Assembly: GCF_000262345.1 (NCBI RefSeq)
Contig: NZ_AJTQ01000103.1
Location: 1 to 64,000, forward strand
DNA length: 64,000 nt
Origin: Streptomyces xiaopingdaonensis
Lineage (GTDB): Bacteria; Actinomycetota; Actinomycetes; Streptomycetales; Streptomycetaceae
Direction: 5' to 3'
Made by a program: the position numbers and the translations under genes. Of the stretch, positions 44,492-54,259 are shown in pieces (the first letter of the stretch is position 1; each line of letters opens with the position of its first letter). The notes beneath the pieces are model-generated. The model searched no databases and was not told the origin of the DNA. It saw nothing but the letters and a program-made list of their open reading frames with translations.

Positions 44492-45661
44492 ATGCGGCAT
44501 TTCAGGCACCTGGCGCCTGAGGTCCGACGCGGCCTCTTCCACCGCGAACCGGACGAGTTCACCGCCGAATCACCGGCCCGCACCCTCGCCGCCGCCCTCG
44601 GCGCGACTCTCTACAGCCCCGCCAACCGCCCCGGCCTCGCAGCCGACGTGGTGCAGCAGGCGCGGAGCGGCGTCGTGTCGATGGTCCTCTGCCTGGAGGA
44701 CGCCGTCCCCGACGGCGAGGTCTCCGAGGCCGAGGCCAACCTGGTGCGGCAGTTGGACGAGCTCGCCCTCGCCGAGGACGACGGAGCCGAACTCCCGCTG
44801 CTCTTCGTACGGGTACGCACCCCCGAGCAGATACCCGACCTCGCCAAGCGCCTCGGGCCCGCGGTCGGCCTCCTCTCCGGCTTCGTCGTGCCGAAGTTCA
44901 CCGAGGAGAGCGGAGCGCCCTTCCTCGACGCGCTGAAGCAGGCCGAACGCGACTGCGGGCACCGCCTCTTCGCGATGCCGGTGCTCGAATCCCCCGAGCT
45001 GCTCCACCTGGAGACGCGCACCGCGACCCTCGCCGGCATCGCCCGCTGCGTCCGCGCGCACCGCGACCGCGTCCTGGCGCTGCGCCTCGGCGTCACCGAC
45101 TTCTGCTCCGCGTACGGGCTGCGCCGCACCCCCGAGATGACGGCGTACGACGTGCAGTTGGTGGCCTCCGTCATCGGCGACGTCGTCAACTTCTTCGCAC
45201 GCGCCGACGGTTCGGGTTTCACGGTGACAGGACCCGTCTGGGAGTACTTCAGGCTCCAGGAGCGGATGTTCAAGCCGCAGCTCCGCCGCTCCCCCTTCAC
45301 CAGCGGCCGCGCGGACGAGCTGCGCACGTCGCTCATCGCGCACGACATGGACGGCCTCCTGCGCGAGATCGAACTCGACCGCGCCAACGGGCTGCTGGGC
45401 AAGACCTGCATCCACCCGTCGCACGTGGCCCCCGTCCACGCCCTCTCCGTCGTCAGCCACGAGGAGTACACGGACGCGACGGATATCCTGCGCCCGGAGC
45501 GGACGGGCGGCGGAGTGCTGCGCTCCGCGTACACCAACAAGATGAACGAAGTGAAGCCGCACCGCGCCTGGGCCGAACGCACGCTGCTGCGCAGCGAGGT
45601 CTTCGGGGTCGCCAGGGAGGGCGTCGGCTTCGTCGAGCTGCTGGCGGCGGGGATCAGGTGA
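44492..45661 (+). CDS. HpcH/HpaI (CitE-like) aldolase/lyase of the Ter module
   Basis: 389-aa TIM-barrel lyase of the citrate-lyase beta/HpcH family: [58 protein letters not shown], and [16 protein letters not shown], with Glu and Asp metal ligands expected in the latter two. [20 protein letters not shown] near the C-terminus is a family hallmark. In Ter loci this enzyme is part of a proposed biosynthetic set. The start is ATG at 44492. The stop overlaps the next gene by four bases (GTGA). Confidence 0.92.
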   Translation: MRHFRHLAPEVRRGLFHREPDEFTAESPARTLAAALGATLYSPANRPGLAADVVQQARSGVVSMVLCLEDAVPDGEVSEAEANLVRQLDELALAEDDGAELPLLFVRVRTPEQIPDLAKRLGPAVGLLSGFVVPKFTEESGAPFLDALKQAERDCGHRLFAMPVLESPELLHLETRTATLAGIARCVRAHRDRVLALRLGVTDFCSAYGLRRTPEMTAYDVQLVASVIGDVVNFFARADGSGFTVTGPVWEYFRLQERMFKPQLRRSPFTSGRADELRTSLIAHDMDGLLREIELDRANGLLGKTCIHPSHVAPVHALSVVSHEEYTDATDILRPERTGGGVLRSAYTNKMNEVKPHRAWAERTLLRSEVFGVAREGVGFVELLAAGIR

Positions 45662-48147
45662 ACGGCGAGTACGGAACGGTGGTACAGGCGGCCGAGCGGG
45701 ACGGCGGGCCGGCGCCCGCGCGCGGCGCGTGGAGCGGCGAGTGGGTCGAGCGCGAACTCGGCGTCCGGCTCGGCGGGGAGGGCCTGCGCGAACTCGTCGG
45801 ACTCGCGCTGCGACACAACCCGAAGCGCGCCCACCTGCTCGTCTCGCGGGTGCTCGGCAAGCACGTACCGCAGCGCCCCTCGGTCGTCCTCGGCGCGGGG
45901 CGCACCCTGGGGCGGCGCGTACGCGCCCTGCTCGGCGAGGCCGCAGAACGCGCCACCGTCCTCGGGTACGCGGAGACGGCGACGGGCCTCGGCCACGCCG
46001 TCGCCGACGGACTCGGCGCCGCCTACCTCCACTCCACCCGCCGACGGGTGCCGGGGGTCGCGCCGTTCGGCGGTTTCGAGGAGGAGCACAGCCACGCCAC
46101 CGGGCACCTGCTGCTCCCCGAGGACCCGTCGCTGCTCCTCGCGGAAGGACCGCTCGTCCTCGTCGACGACGAGTTCTCCACGGGGCGCACCGCCCGCAAC
46201 ACCCTCGCCGCGCTCCACCGCCGGCAGCCGCGGGAGCGGTACGTGCTCGTCTCGCTCGTGGACGTCCGCACCGCCGAAGACCAGGCGGCCCTCGGGGAGT
46301 TCGCCGCCTCCCTCGGCACCCGCGTCGACGTCGTCTCGCTCGCGGCGGGACGGGTCACGCTCCCCGCGGACGTGCTGGAGCGGGGCGAACGGCTCGTCGC
46401 CGCGCACGCGCCGCCTCCGGCGGACCCCTGCCCCGAGCCGGAGTTCAGCCGCGTCGACCTCGGTTGGCCCGCCGGGCTCGCGGAGGGTGCGCGGCACGGA
46501 GTCGGCCGCGAGTACGCGTCCCGCCTCGACGCCGCGCTGCCGGGCGTCGCTGCCCGCCTCGCCGACCGGCTCGCGCCTGCGCGCCCCGCGCGCGTACTCG
46601 TCCTCGGCACCGAGGAGTTGATGTACGTACCGCTGCGGATCGCGCACGCACTCGAAGAACGCCTGGGCGAGTCCGTCGAGGTCCGCTTCTCCACCACCAC
46701 GCGCTCGCCGGCGCTGCCCGTGGACGACGACGGGTACGCGATCCGCACCGCGCTCACCTTCACCCCGCACGATCTGCCGCCCGGTGAACCGGAATCGGAG
46801 ACCAGGTACGCGTACAACGTCGCGGGCGGCGGCTTCGACGCCGTGGTCGCCCTCGTCGACGACGTCGGCGACACCGAGGCGCTCCGCGCCCCCGGCGGCC
46901 TGCTCGCGCAGCTCGCGCCGCACACGGGGCGCCTCCTCCTCGGCGTCCTGCCGACGCACGTCCCGTCCGACGCGCCCGCCGGTCGGCCGCTGCACGGGCC
47001 CCAGTTCTCGTCCTACCGGGCCGAGGACGTCGGCTGGCTCCTGCGGGACCTCTCCGACGTCGAGTTGGAGGCGCCGACCGAGGAGCGGGAGGAGGCGATA
47101 CAGAGCGGCGGGGCGCACTACGCGGAGTCCCTGCCCGTCGAGTACCAGCCGAGCCCCCGCTACCGGCAGCTCTTCCACAGCGCCCTCGACCACTCGGCCT
47201 CCCGCCTCGCGCGCGCGGTGGGCGCGGTCACGGAGACCGTCCTCGCCGAGCGCGGTCCGAGCCCCGTCCTCGTCTCGCTCGCCAGGGCCGGCACACCCGT
47301 CGGCGTGCTGATGCGGCGCTGGGCGCTGCGGATGCACGGGGTGGCGCTGTCGCACTACGCGGTCTCGATCGTCAGGGGACGCGGTATCGACGAGGCGGCG
47401 CTGCGCTTCCTCGCCGCCCACCACGACCCTGGCGACGTCGTCTTCGTCGACGGCTGGACGGGCAAGGGCGCCATCACGAGGGAGCTCGCCGACGCGGTGG
47501 CGGCACACCCCGGCTTCGACCCCTCCCTCGCCGTCCTCGCCGACCCGGGTTCCTGCGTGCGCACCTACGGCACCCGCGAGGACTTCCTGATCCCCTCGGC
47601 ATGCCTCAACTCCACGGTCTCCGGGCTGATATCGCGCACCGTCCTGCGGGACGACCTCGTCGGCCCCGGTGACTTCCACGGTGCGAAGTTCTACCGCGAA
47701 CTCGCCGCCGACGACGTCTCGCAGCTCTTCCTCGACCGGGTGGAGGGGCATTTCCCCGAGGTCGGCGAAGACGCAGCGGCCGACTCGGCGGCGCTGCGCG
47801 CGACCGACCGCACGCCCACCTGGGAGGGTTGGCGAGCCGTCGACCGGATCAGCGAGGAGTACGGCATCCGCGACGTCAACCTCGTCAAGCCGGGCGTCGG
47901 CGAGACGACCCGGGTGCTGCTGCGCCGTGTGCCGTGGCGGGTGCTCGCGCGGCGCGGTGTCGGCGCCGACCTCGACCACGTCCGGCTCCTCGCGGAGCAG
48001 CGGGGCGTGCCCGTTGAGGAGGTCGACGGGTTGCCGTACGCCGCCGTCGGCCTCGTCCACCCGCGGTACACGCGGGGTGCCACGGGTGCCGACGGCAGGG
48101 CCGCCGACTCCGGCGCGCCCGCCGCGAGTCGGGACGGCGCCCCGTGA
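45658..48147 (+). CDS. PRTase-TRSP-StiP-PELOTA multidomain protein of the Ter module
   Basis: 829-aa fusion. Domain 1 (about 60-210): phosphoribosyltransferase, PRPP loop VLVDDEFSTGRT (167-178). Domain 2 (about 250-420): TRSP-type. Domain 3 (about 490-720): PRTase-like StiP domain, EYQPSPRYRQLFHSALD, SLARAGTPVGVLMRRW, VFVDGWTGKGAI. Domain 4 (about 735-805): PELOTA-type RNA-binding, VNLVKPGVGETTRVLLRR. Such domains are usually found separately or in smaller fusions in Ter gene sets, where they are proposed to make a nucleoside-like compound. It is coupled by four-base overlaps to both neighbours. Confidence 0.9.
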   Translation: MNGEYGTVVQAAERDGGPAPARGAWSGEWVERELGVRLGGEGLRELVGLALRHNPKRAHLLVSRVLGKHVPQRPSVVLGAGRTLGRRVRALLGEAAERATVLGYAETATGLGHAVADGLGAAYLHSTRRRVPGVAPFGGFEEEHSHATGHLLLPEDPSLLLAEGPLVLVDDEFSTGRTARNTLAALHRRQPRERYVLVSLVDVRTAEDQAALGEFAASLGTRVDVVSLAAGRVTLPADVLERGERLVAAHAPPPADPCPEPEFSRVDLGWPAGLAEGARHGVGREYASRLDAALPGVAARLADRLAPARPARVLVLGTEELMYVPLRIAHALEERLGESVEVRFSTTTRSPALPVDDDGYAIRTALTFTPHDLPPGEPESETRYAYNVAGGGFDAVVALVDDVGDTEALRAPGGLLAQLAPHTGRLLLGVLPTHVPSDAPAGRPLHGPQFSSYRAEDVGWLLRDLSDVELEAPTEEREEAIQSGGAHYAESLPVEYQPSPRYRQLFHSALDHSASRLARAVGAVTETVLAERGPSPVLVSLARAGTPVGVLMRRWALRMHGVALSHYAVSIVRGRGIDEAALRFLAAHHDPGDVVFVDGWTGKGAITRELADAVAAHPGFDPSLAVLADPGSCVRTYGTREDFLIPSACLNSTVSGLISRTVLRDDLVGPGDFHGAKFYRELAADDVSQLFLDRVEGHFPEVGEDAAADSAALRATDRTPTWEGWRAVDRISEEYGIRDVNLVKPGVGETTRVLLRRVPWRVLARRGVGADLDHVRLLAEQRGVPVEEVDGLPYAAVGLVHPRYTRGATGADGRAADSGAPAASRDGAP

Positions 48148-49031
48148 CCGACGCGCTCTTCGCCTCCGACCTCGACCGCACCCTGATCTACTCGGCGGGC
48201 GCCCTCGCCCTCGACTGCCCCGACGCGGAGGCCCCCCGGCTGCTCGGTGTCGAGACGTACCGGGGTGCACCGCTCTCCTACGTCACCGAGGCGGCGGCCG
48301 GGCACCTCGCCTCGCTCGCCGCGTCGGGCGGCTTCGTCCCCGTCACCACGCGTACCAGGGAACAGTTCGCCCGCGTCCGGCTGCCGGGCCCCGCGCCGCG
48401 GTACGCGGTCTGCGCCAACGGCGGGCACCTCCTCGTCGACGGGGAGAGCGACCCGGTGTGGCACGCCGCCGTCCGCGGGCGGCTCGGCGACTGCGCGCCG
48501 CTCGCCGAGGTGCGGTCCCGGATGCTCCGCGACGCCGGGCCCGACTGGCTCCTCAAGGAGCGCACGGCGGAGGACCTCTTCGCCTACCTCGTCGTGGACA
48601 GGGCGCGCCTGCCTGCCGGTTGGCTCGACGCGTTCGCCGGCTGGGCCGGGCCGCGGGGCTGGGGCGTCTCGATGCAGGGGCGCAAGGTCTACGCCGTCCC
48701 GTCCGTCCTCACCAAGGAGGCGGCCGTCGCCGAGGTCGTCCGCCGCAGTGGAGCAACCCTGCTCCACGCCGCGGGGGACTCCCTCCTCGACGCCGGGATG
48801 CTCGCCGCCGCCGACACCGGCTGGCGTCCGGGGCACGGCGAACTCGCCGACACCGGCTGGCGTTTGCCGCACATCGAGGCCCTCCCCGAGCGCGGCGTCC
48901 GCGCCGGCGAGCGGATCGCGGCGGCAGCGCACGAGGCGCTGCGGGGAGGGGGCGGGGCGCGGATGTCAGCCGGCGCGGCCTCCCCTCTTCCCGCCGGAGG
49001 AGAGGCCGCGCCGGGCTCTACGCCTTGGTGA
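48144..49031 (+). CDS. HAD-superfamily hydrolase of the Ter module
   Basis: 295-aa HAD phosphatase. The nucleophile motif is FASDLDRTLIYS (D9, D11), motif II is TTRTREQF, motif III a Lys in VLTKEAAVAEV, and motif IV HAAGDSLLDAGML. It probably dephosphorylates a product of the neighbouring enzymes. The start overlaps the PRTase gene (GTGA). The last 22 or so residues are encoded within a hairpin (48969-49015) and the frame overlaps the convergent permease gene by 14 bases, so the C-terminus is not expected to be conserved. Confidence 0.9.
   Translation: MTDALFASDLDRTLIYSAGALALDCPDAEAPRLLGVETYRGAPLSYVTEAAAGHLASLAASGGFVPVTTRTREQFARVRLPGPAPRYAVCANGGHLLVDGESDPVWHAAVRGRLGDCAPLAEVRSRMLRDAGPDWLLKERTAEDLFAYLVVDRARLPAGWLDAFAGWAGPRGWGVSMQGRKVYAVPSVLTKEAAVAEVVRRSGATLLHAAGDSLLDAGMLAAADTGWRPGHGELADTGWRLPHIEALPERGVRAGERIAAAAHEALRGGGGARMSAGAASPLPAGGEAAPGSTPW
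48969..49015. terminator. Terminator hairpin inside the HAD gene end
   Basis: GCCGGCGCGGCCTC pairs with GAGGCCGCGCCGG around an inner GC-rich loop. It serves the convergent Ter enzyme operon and ABC transporter operon. Confidence 0.65.
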
Positions 49032-50667
49032 CGACGTCCCTCCGCCGGAAGGCGGCCGGCGCCGCGGCCGTGCAGACCGCGGCGAGGGCGGTCAGGACGG
49101 CGAGCGAGGCGACGCTGAGCGTCTCCGCCGGGTACTCGCCGACGTGTGCGAACGGGGAGACGGACTGGGCGACTTCGGGCAGGTCGAGGAGCGGGCCGAA
49201 GAAGCCTGCGAAGAGCCCGTACGCCAACACCGCCCAGACCAGGGGGACGGCTCCGGGCGCAGCGCCGTAGAGGAGGGCGGCGAGGGCGAGTACCAGCCAC
49301 ACGGCGGGTGCGTGCGCGACGTGGCCGAGCACCGTTTCGCCGAGCAGGCCGGCGTCCCCCGTGCTCGCCGCGGCGCCGATGCCGTCGCCGAGTCCGGCGA
49401 GGAGAAGCAGCCAGAGCGAGGAGAGGCCGACGACGGTCAAGTGGCCGCCCAGCAGGGCTCGGCGGCTGACGGCCGTGGCGAGGACGGGTTCGGTGCGGCC
49501 CTCGGTCTCCTCGCTGCGAAGTGACTGGACAGCGAGGACCGCGTGGGTCCCGGCGACGAACGCCCACATCAGCCCCATGGTTCCGAGGTAGCCGTTGAGG
49601 AGGTTGTCGGCACCTCCCAGCACCGTCACCACCTGCCCCGGAGCGTCCTCCAGCCCGTCGAGCAGGGGCTGGGTGAACGATCCGTACGCGACCGCGCCGA
49701 GGAGCACGGCCGCGCTCCATCCGACGAGACCCGGTCCGTGCAGGCGAAAGGCGAGCGCGAGCGGCGAGTTGAGCCACGGGGCGGCCCGGGGAGCGCCGTG
49801 GCGCGGTGGGATCAGGCCGGCGCCGAGGTCGCGGCGTATCGACGTGGCGTAGCCGAGCGCGGCCGTCGCCGCGGCGAAGGCGAGCGAGAGCAGCAGTGGC
49901 CACCAGCGGTCCAGCGTGTAGGGCGCCGTCTGCTGGGACCAGCCGATCGGTGAGAGCCACGAGAGCCAGGAAGGGCCGCTCTGCTGCACGTGGGCCATGT
50001 CCCCCAGGGCCCGCAGCGCGAACGCGGCGCCGAGCACGGCGCCCGCCGTCCCCGCGGCGGCCCGCGGTTGGGCGGACATCTGGGCGGTGGCCGCGGCGGT
50101 GCCGGCGAACGCGAGGGCACAGGCACCGACGCCCGCGCCGAACAGGAGGGAGCCGGCGCCGTCGTAGCCCCCTCCGACCATGACGGCGGTGATCAGCACG
50201 GTGGTCACGGCCGCCATCAGCGTCGTCAGGAGCAGCGCCGCGGTGAGCTGTGCGTGGCGGCCGACCACGTTGGCGCGGATCAGCTCGGTCCGCCCCGCCC
50301 GCTCCTCGGCCCGGGTGTGCCGGACCACCGTCAGCAGACCCATGAGCCCCGCCCCCGTGAGGAGGTACAGGCCGTACTCGCCGACGAGGAACCGCTCGAC
50401 CGTCAACGCGTCGAACCCGAACCCGGGGCCGCCGAACATGGCACCGGCGGGGGTCCTCGCGAAACCGGCGAAGGATTCCAGGTCCTCCTCGGTCTCCGCG
50501 AGGGTGCCCATCGCGGAGGAGAAGTAGGCCATCAGCAGGGTCAGCCCCAGCGTCCAGCCGAAGAAGCGGACGCGGTCCCGCCGCAGCATGAAGACGAGGA
50601 GCTTGCCCGTGCCGGTCAAGCCTCCCGGCGCGAGCCCGTCGCGTGCCGGGAGGGCGGCGGCCGTCAT
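49018..50667 (-). CDS. ABC-2 type exporter permease
   Basis: 549-aa permease with about twelve hydrophobic segments in two similar halves, as in the actinobacterial antibiotic/multidrug exporters of the TipA/OleC-like class. A large periplasmic-like loop (residues 60-105, [18 protein letters not shown]) and the motif [16 protein letters not shown] between helices are characteristic. Substrate unknown. The start overlaps the ATPase gene stop by four bases (ATGA), so the two subunits are cotranslated. Confidence 0.92.
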   Translation of the reverse strand: MTAAALPARDGLAPGGLTGTGKLLVFMLRRDRVRFFGWTLGLTLLMAYFSSAMGTLAETEEDLESFAGFARTPAGAMFGGPGFGFDALTVERFLVGEYGLYLLTGAGLMGLLTVVRHTRAEERAGRTELIRANVVGRHAQLTAALLLTTLMAAVTTVLITAVMVGGGYDGAGSLLFGAGVGACALAFAGTAAATAQMSAQPRAAAGTAGAVLGAAFALRALGDMAHVQQSGPSWLSWLSPIGWSQQTAPYTLDRWWPLLLSLAFAAATAALGYATSIRRDLGAGLIPPRHGAPRAAPWLNSPLALAFRLHGPGLVGWSAAVLLGAVAYGSFTQPLLDGLEDAPGQVVTVLGGADNLLNGYLGTMGLMWAFVAGTHAVLAVQSLRSEETEGRTEPVLATAVSRRALLGGHLTVVGLSSLWLLLLAGLGDGIGAAASTGDAGLLGETVLGHVAHAPAVWLVLALAALLYGAAPGAVPLVWAVLAYGLFAGFFGPLLDLPEVAQSVSPFAHVGEYPAETLSVASLAVLTALAAVCTAAAPAAFRRRDVVTKA

Positions 50668-51581
50668 GCGGTCCTCCCGCCGTCCGCGCGGGAGGAGGTG
50701 CCGTCGCCGTAGTGGCGGAGCAGCAGTTGTTCGAGCGTCGGCGGATGGGCGCTGAGGGCGTGCACGTCGTGTTCGCCGAGATACCGCACGACGGGGGCGA
50801 GTCGGTCGCCGTCGACCTCGAAGCGGAGGCGGCCGTTCTCGGTCCGCAGGTCGTGGACGCCGGGGAGGTCGGCGAGGGCGTCGGCCGGCCGCCCGGTGGC
50901 GGCCTCGACGGAGGTGCGGGTGAGGTGGCGCAGTTCGTCGAGCGAGCCGGACTCCACGATCCGTCCCTGGCGGACGATCGAGATGCGGTCGGCGAGGACC
51001 TCCACCTGCGCGAGGACGTGGCTGGACAGCAGTACCGTGCGACCGGCCTCCCTGGCTTCCCTGATGCACTCCTGGAACGCCGCCTCCATGAGCGGGTCCA
51101 GCCCCGCCGTCGGCTCGTCGAGCAGCAGCAGTTCGACGTCGCTGGCGAGGGCCGCGACCAGGGCGACCTTCTGCCGGTTGCCCTTGGAGTACGTGCGTCC
51201 CTTCTTGCCCGGGTCGAGGTCGAAGCGTGCGCACAACTCGTCGCGGCGGACGGGGTCGGCGCCGCCGCGCAGCCGCGACAGCAGGTCGATCGCTGCGCCG
51301 CCGGTCAGGTTCGGCCACAGCTCCACGTCACCGGGGACGTAGGCGAGGCGGCGGTGGAGAGGGACGGCGTCGTTCCACGGATCGTGGCCGAGCACGCGCG
51401 CGGTGCCGCTGTCGGCGCGCAGCAGTCCGAGCAGGACGCGGATCGTGGTGGACTTTCCGGCGCCGTTCGGGCCGAGGAAGCCGTGCACCTCGCCCGGTGC
51501 CACGGCCAGTTCGAGGCCGTCGAGCGCCCGGACCGGGCCGAAGGATTTGGTGACGTCGTGCATCTCGATGGCAGGAGTCAT
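50664..51581 (-). CDS. ABC transporter ATP-binding protein
   Basis: 305-aa ATPase with Walker [10 protein letters not shown] (37-45), signature YSKGNRQKV, Walker B LLLLDEP, and H-loop LLSSHVL. The C-terminal extension ([18 protein letters not shown] onward) is typical of DrrA-type drug exporters. It powers the adjacent permease. The first gene of the two-gene operon, it is likely controlled by the TetR regulator encoded next upstream on the same strand. Confidence 0.95.
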   Translation of the reverse strand: MTPAIEMHDVTKSFGPVRALDGLELAVAPGEVHGFLGPNGAGKSTTIRVLLGLLRADSGTARVLGHDPWNDAVPLHRRLAYVPGDVELWPNLTGGAAIDLLSRLRGGADPVRRDELCARFDLDPGKKGRTYSKGNRQKVALVAALASDVELLLLDEPTAGLDPLMEAAFQECIREAREAGRTVLLSSHVLAQVEVLADRISIVRQGRIVESGSLDELRHLTRTSVEAATGRPADALADLPGVHDLRTENGRLRFEVDGDRLAPVVRYLGEHDVHALSAHPPTLEQLLLRHYGDGTSSRADGGRTA

Positions 51582-51669
51582 GTGGGTACCCCGTCTGTCG
51601 TCGTTTGCCGCCGTTTGTTGTCTTTCGTCGTCGGTCCGTGACGGAGGCGTGCGGGGGCGCCGGCGCGGG

Positions 51670-52344
51670 TCATGCGGAAGCGCCGTCCGACGGTGGGTCG
51701 GGGACGTGCAGGGGGTGGTCGTCGAGCATCGATCGGTCGACGAAAAGCCCCTGGCAGAACAGCTCCACGGCGGGGAAGGTGATGGTCCGCACGTACTCGC
51801 GCAGGGAGGCCGTGAAACGGGCGTCGTCCCCGTTGTCCGGGTGGAGGGTGAACCAGACCAGCAGACTGCCGAGCCCCTGGTAGGCGAGGAACCTCGTGCG
51901 CGCGGCCGGAGCCCGACTGCTGCGGATGACGCCCGCCGCCTCGCCCGCGGCGAGGTACGCCGCGGCGTCACCGATCATGTGCTCGGCGGTCGTTGCCGCC
52001 AGCTCTCCGCCCGCTTGGACGCTGCGCAGCAGGTAGCGGACGATCGGCGCGAACTCCTCGATGCCAGCCGTCCGCGCGAGCAGCGAGCCGGTGTCGGTGT
52101 CGGTGAGGGCTTCTTCCTTCGCCGTCCGCAGCAGCGCCAGTACATGGGCGTCGCACGCCCTGCGCAGGCCCTCCTTGGAGCCGAAGTGGTGGACGATCAG
52201 CCCCGCCGTCACTCCGGCGTCGTCCGCGATCGTCCGCAGGCCCGCTCCGAACCCGTCCCGCCCGAACCGCACGACCGCGGCGTCGCGGATCTGCGCGGAC
52301 GCGCCGCCGGGGTCAACTGCGCCTGGTGCGCCTCCTGTTCGCAT
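51670..52344 (-). CDS. TetR-family regulator of the ABC exporter
   Basis: 224-aa regulator with [45 protein letters not shown]. The ligand domain includes [22 protein letters not shown]. It lies directly upstream of, and codirectional with, the ATPase and permease genes (88-base gap), the usual layout of a local repressor of a drug exporter. An AACAGGCGTT near-palindrome 13 bases upstream of its start (52357-52366) could be its operator. Confidence 0.92.
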   Translation of the reverse strand: MRTGGAPGAVDPGGASAQIRDAAVVRFGRDGFGAGLRTIADDAGVTAGLIVHHFGSKEGLRRACDAHVLALLRTAKEEALTDTDTGSLLARTAGIEEFAPIVRYLLRSVQAGGELAATTAEHMIGDAAAYLAAGEAAGVIRSSRAPAARTRFLAYQGLGSLLVWFTLHPDNGDDARFTASLREYVRTITFPAVELFCQGLFVDRSMLDDHPLHVPDPPSDGASA

Positions 52345-52615
52345 GCGAGCAGGCTAAACAGGCGTTCAATGCGAAGGCAACGGAGAGTCGTCACGGGGTC
52401 CGCTAAGAAGACGTCAACGGTCGTCGTGCCGTCTCAGCACTCCGCCGTGGCTCGTCCGGGCGGAGGACCGTCAGAAGAGTTGCCTGCAACTGGGTTGTGC
52501 GGCCGGAGCGTTGGCGGGGACGGCTGTCCTCAAGTCCCGGATCAGGCAGGCCACGGCGGCGGGGGCGGGACCCCTGGTCCGGGGCCGCACCCCTCGGCCG
52601 GTCCCGGACCGTCCC

Positions 52616-52834
52616 TCAGCCGCAGCAACCGCCCCCGCAGCACCCCCCGCCCCCGGCGGACTGCGCGGCGCCGGACGGTGCGCTGCCGGCGCTGCCGACC
52701 GCGACCGTCGACAGAAGCTTGACGGTGTCCCCGTGGCCCTGCGGGCAGTCGGCGGGCGCGCTCGACTCGGCCATGGGACGGCTCAGTTCGAAGGTGTCGC
52801 CGCACTCGCGGCAGCGGTACTCGTATCGCGGCAT
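52616..52834 (-). CDS. FmdB-family zinc ribbon protein
   Basis: 72-aa protein starting MPRYEYRCRECGDTFELS, the FmdB regulatory zinc ribbon, with C8 and C11 and a later C pair to complete the metal site. The C-terminus is a glycine/cysteine run (GGGGCCGGGCCG). Its role is unknown; FmdB proteins are proposed regulators. An in-frame GTG two codons upstream is an alternative start. Confidence 0.88.
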   Translation of the reverse strand: MPRYEYRCRECGDTFELSRPMAESSAPADCPQGHGDTVKLLSTVAVGSAGSAPSGAAQSAGGGGCCGGGCCG

Positions 52835-52873
52835 GGCCACAGCCTAGCCGCCTCCCGTCCGGCCGCTGCGGGC

Positions 52874-54139
52874 TCAGCGACCGCCGCCGCGTTCCTCGCG
52901 GATACGGTCGACCACGGCCTGGACCGTCTCCTTGACGGCGTCGAGCTCGGTGAGGAGGTGCCAGTAGTCGGGGTGGCGTCCGGTCAACGAGGCGACCGCG
53001 CGGTCCACCCGTTCCACCGACTCGTCGAGCGGCTGGGCGTGCCGCGGGTCGGGGGTGCTGCGTCCTGCCATCGCCAGGCGCTGGGCGTCGCGGATGGCGA
53101 ACCGGGTGCGGTCCACCTCCGAACTCTGGTCGAACGAGACGTCGTTGAGCCGCTGGAGACGCTCGCCGGCTGCCTTGACGGCCTCGTCCGTGTCGTTGAG
53201 CAGGCCCCGCACCTCGGCGAGGAGCGTGGTGGCGTCCTCCCACCGCTGCTCGTCCCGCGCCGTCGATGTTTCGCGGAGCTTCTGCTGGGCCTGCGCGACG
53301 GACTGGGCGGCGCGCTCCGGCACCTGCTGGAGGTCCTGCCAGCACGCGGCGCTGAACCGCCTGCGCAGCTCGCTGAGGACCGGATCGACCTGCTGTGCCC
53401 GCGTCTCCAGCGCTTGGGTACGGGTGCGGAGGGACGCGATCCGCTTGTCGATCTCGGCCGCGCGTTCCGGGAGGCGTCTCGCCTCCTGCGCGATCGTCTC
53501 GGCCTCGCGCACCATCTCGTCGGCCCGGTGCACCGTCGCCTGCACGCCGTGCTGGGCCGCGCCCTCGTTGAGCCTCGTCAGCTCGGGGGAGAGGGCGGCG
53601 AGCCGGGCCGCGAGGGCGTCGGCCTTCAGGCCCGAACTCCGGGCCTCGTCCAGCGCGTTGGTGGCCCCCAGGAGCGCTTGCTTGGCCCGCTCCACCGCGG
53701 GCGCCATCCGGGCGAGCTGGCCCTCCGCCTTCTCGACGAGGGGCGCCAGGCTCCGCGCGAAGGTGTCCAACTCCGCCTTGACGCGCTCCAGGTCGTGCCG
53801 GGCGCGCTCCAGCTCGGCGCGCGCGTGGGCGGCGGCCGAGGCGTCGAGGTCGTCGCGGTCGAGTTCGTGGCTGTCGACGACGGTGATGTAGTCGTGGCTG
53901 GCGCGGTCGATGCGGTTGCCGAACTCGGCGAAGTCGGCGACGGCCTTGCGGCCCGCGGGGGAGTCGTCGACCGCGCCGATGGTCTCCACCGAGATCCGCA
54001 GGTCGCGTTGGGCGGTGTCGAGTTCGTAGAAGGCTGCTGCCGCGGCGTCCTGGGCAGCCTGCGCGTCGGCCCTGAGGTTCTCGGCACGCCCGCTGCCCCA
54101 GCCCCAGCGGCGGGTCCCGCCACCGTTCCTCGCCGTCAC
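52874..54139 (-). CDS. Long coiled-coil cytoplasmic protein, unknown
   Basis: 421-aa protein, nearly all helical and predicted coiled coil from residue 25 to 390, with heptad-like Ala/Leu/Arg/Glu spacing (ARAELERARHDLERVKAELDTFA, TRTQALETRAQQVDPVLSELRRR). There is no signal peptide or membrane segment. It begins with a short Gly/Arg-rich segment (RNGGGTRRWGWGSGRAENLRA). I do not recognise a family. It lies near the Ter locus, between FmdB and DUF4097 genes, and may be a structural or stress-related scaffold. That is an inference from position only. Confidence 0.8.
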   Translation of the reverse strand: MTARNGGGTRRWGWGSGRAENLRADAQAAQDAAAAAFYELDTAQRDLRISVETIGAVDDSPAGRKAVADFAEFGNRIDRASHDYITVVDSHELDRDDLDASAAAHARAELERARHDLERVKAELDTFARSLAPLVEKAEGQLARMAPAVERAKQALLGATNALDEARSSGLKADALAARLAALSPELTRLNEGAAQHGVQATVHRADEMVREAETIAQEARRLPERAAEIDKRIASLRTRTQALETRAQQVDPVLSELRRRFSAACWQDLQQVPERAAQSVAQAQQKLRETSTARDEQRWEDATTLLAEVRGLLNDTDEAVKAAGERLQRLNDVSFDQSSEVDRTRFAIRDAQRLAMAGRSTPDPRHAQPLDESVERVDRAVASLTGRHPDYWHLLTELDAVKETVQAVVDRIREERGGGR

Positions 54140-54259
54140 GTGTCCCTCTCCCGTGTGCCGCAGCCAGTGGATCGACGGTCATTCTCCCACCAGTGGCAAC
54201 GAACACACGAGCCGGTACGTTCGCGGAAACCGCAAGCGATTCCGACGGCGCGGGGCGGA

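Noticed and set aside
44611-48270. Very long minus-strand open frame opposite the Ter enzyme genes
   Set aside because: It covers three conserved genes on the other strand, has no ribosome site or homology, and is of shadow composition.
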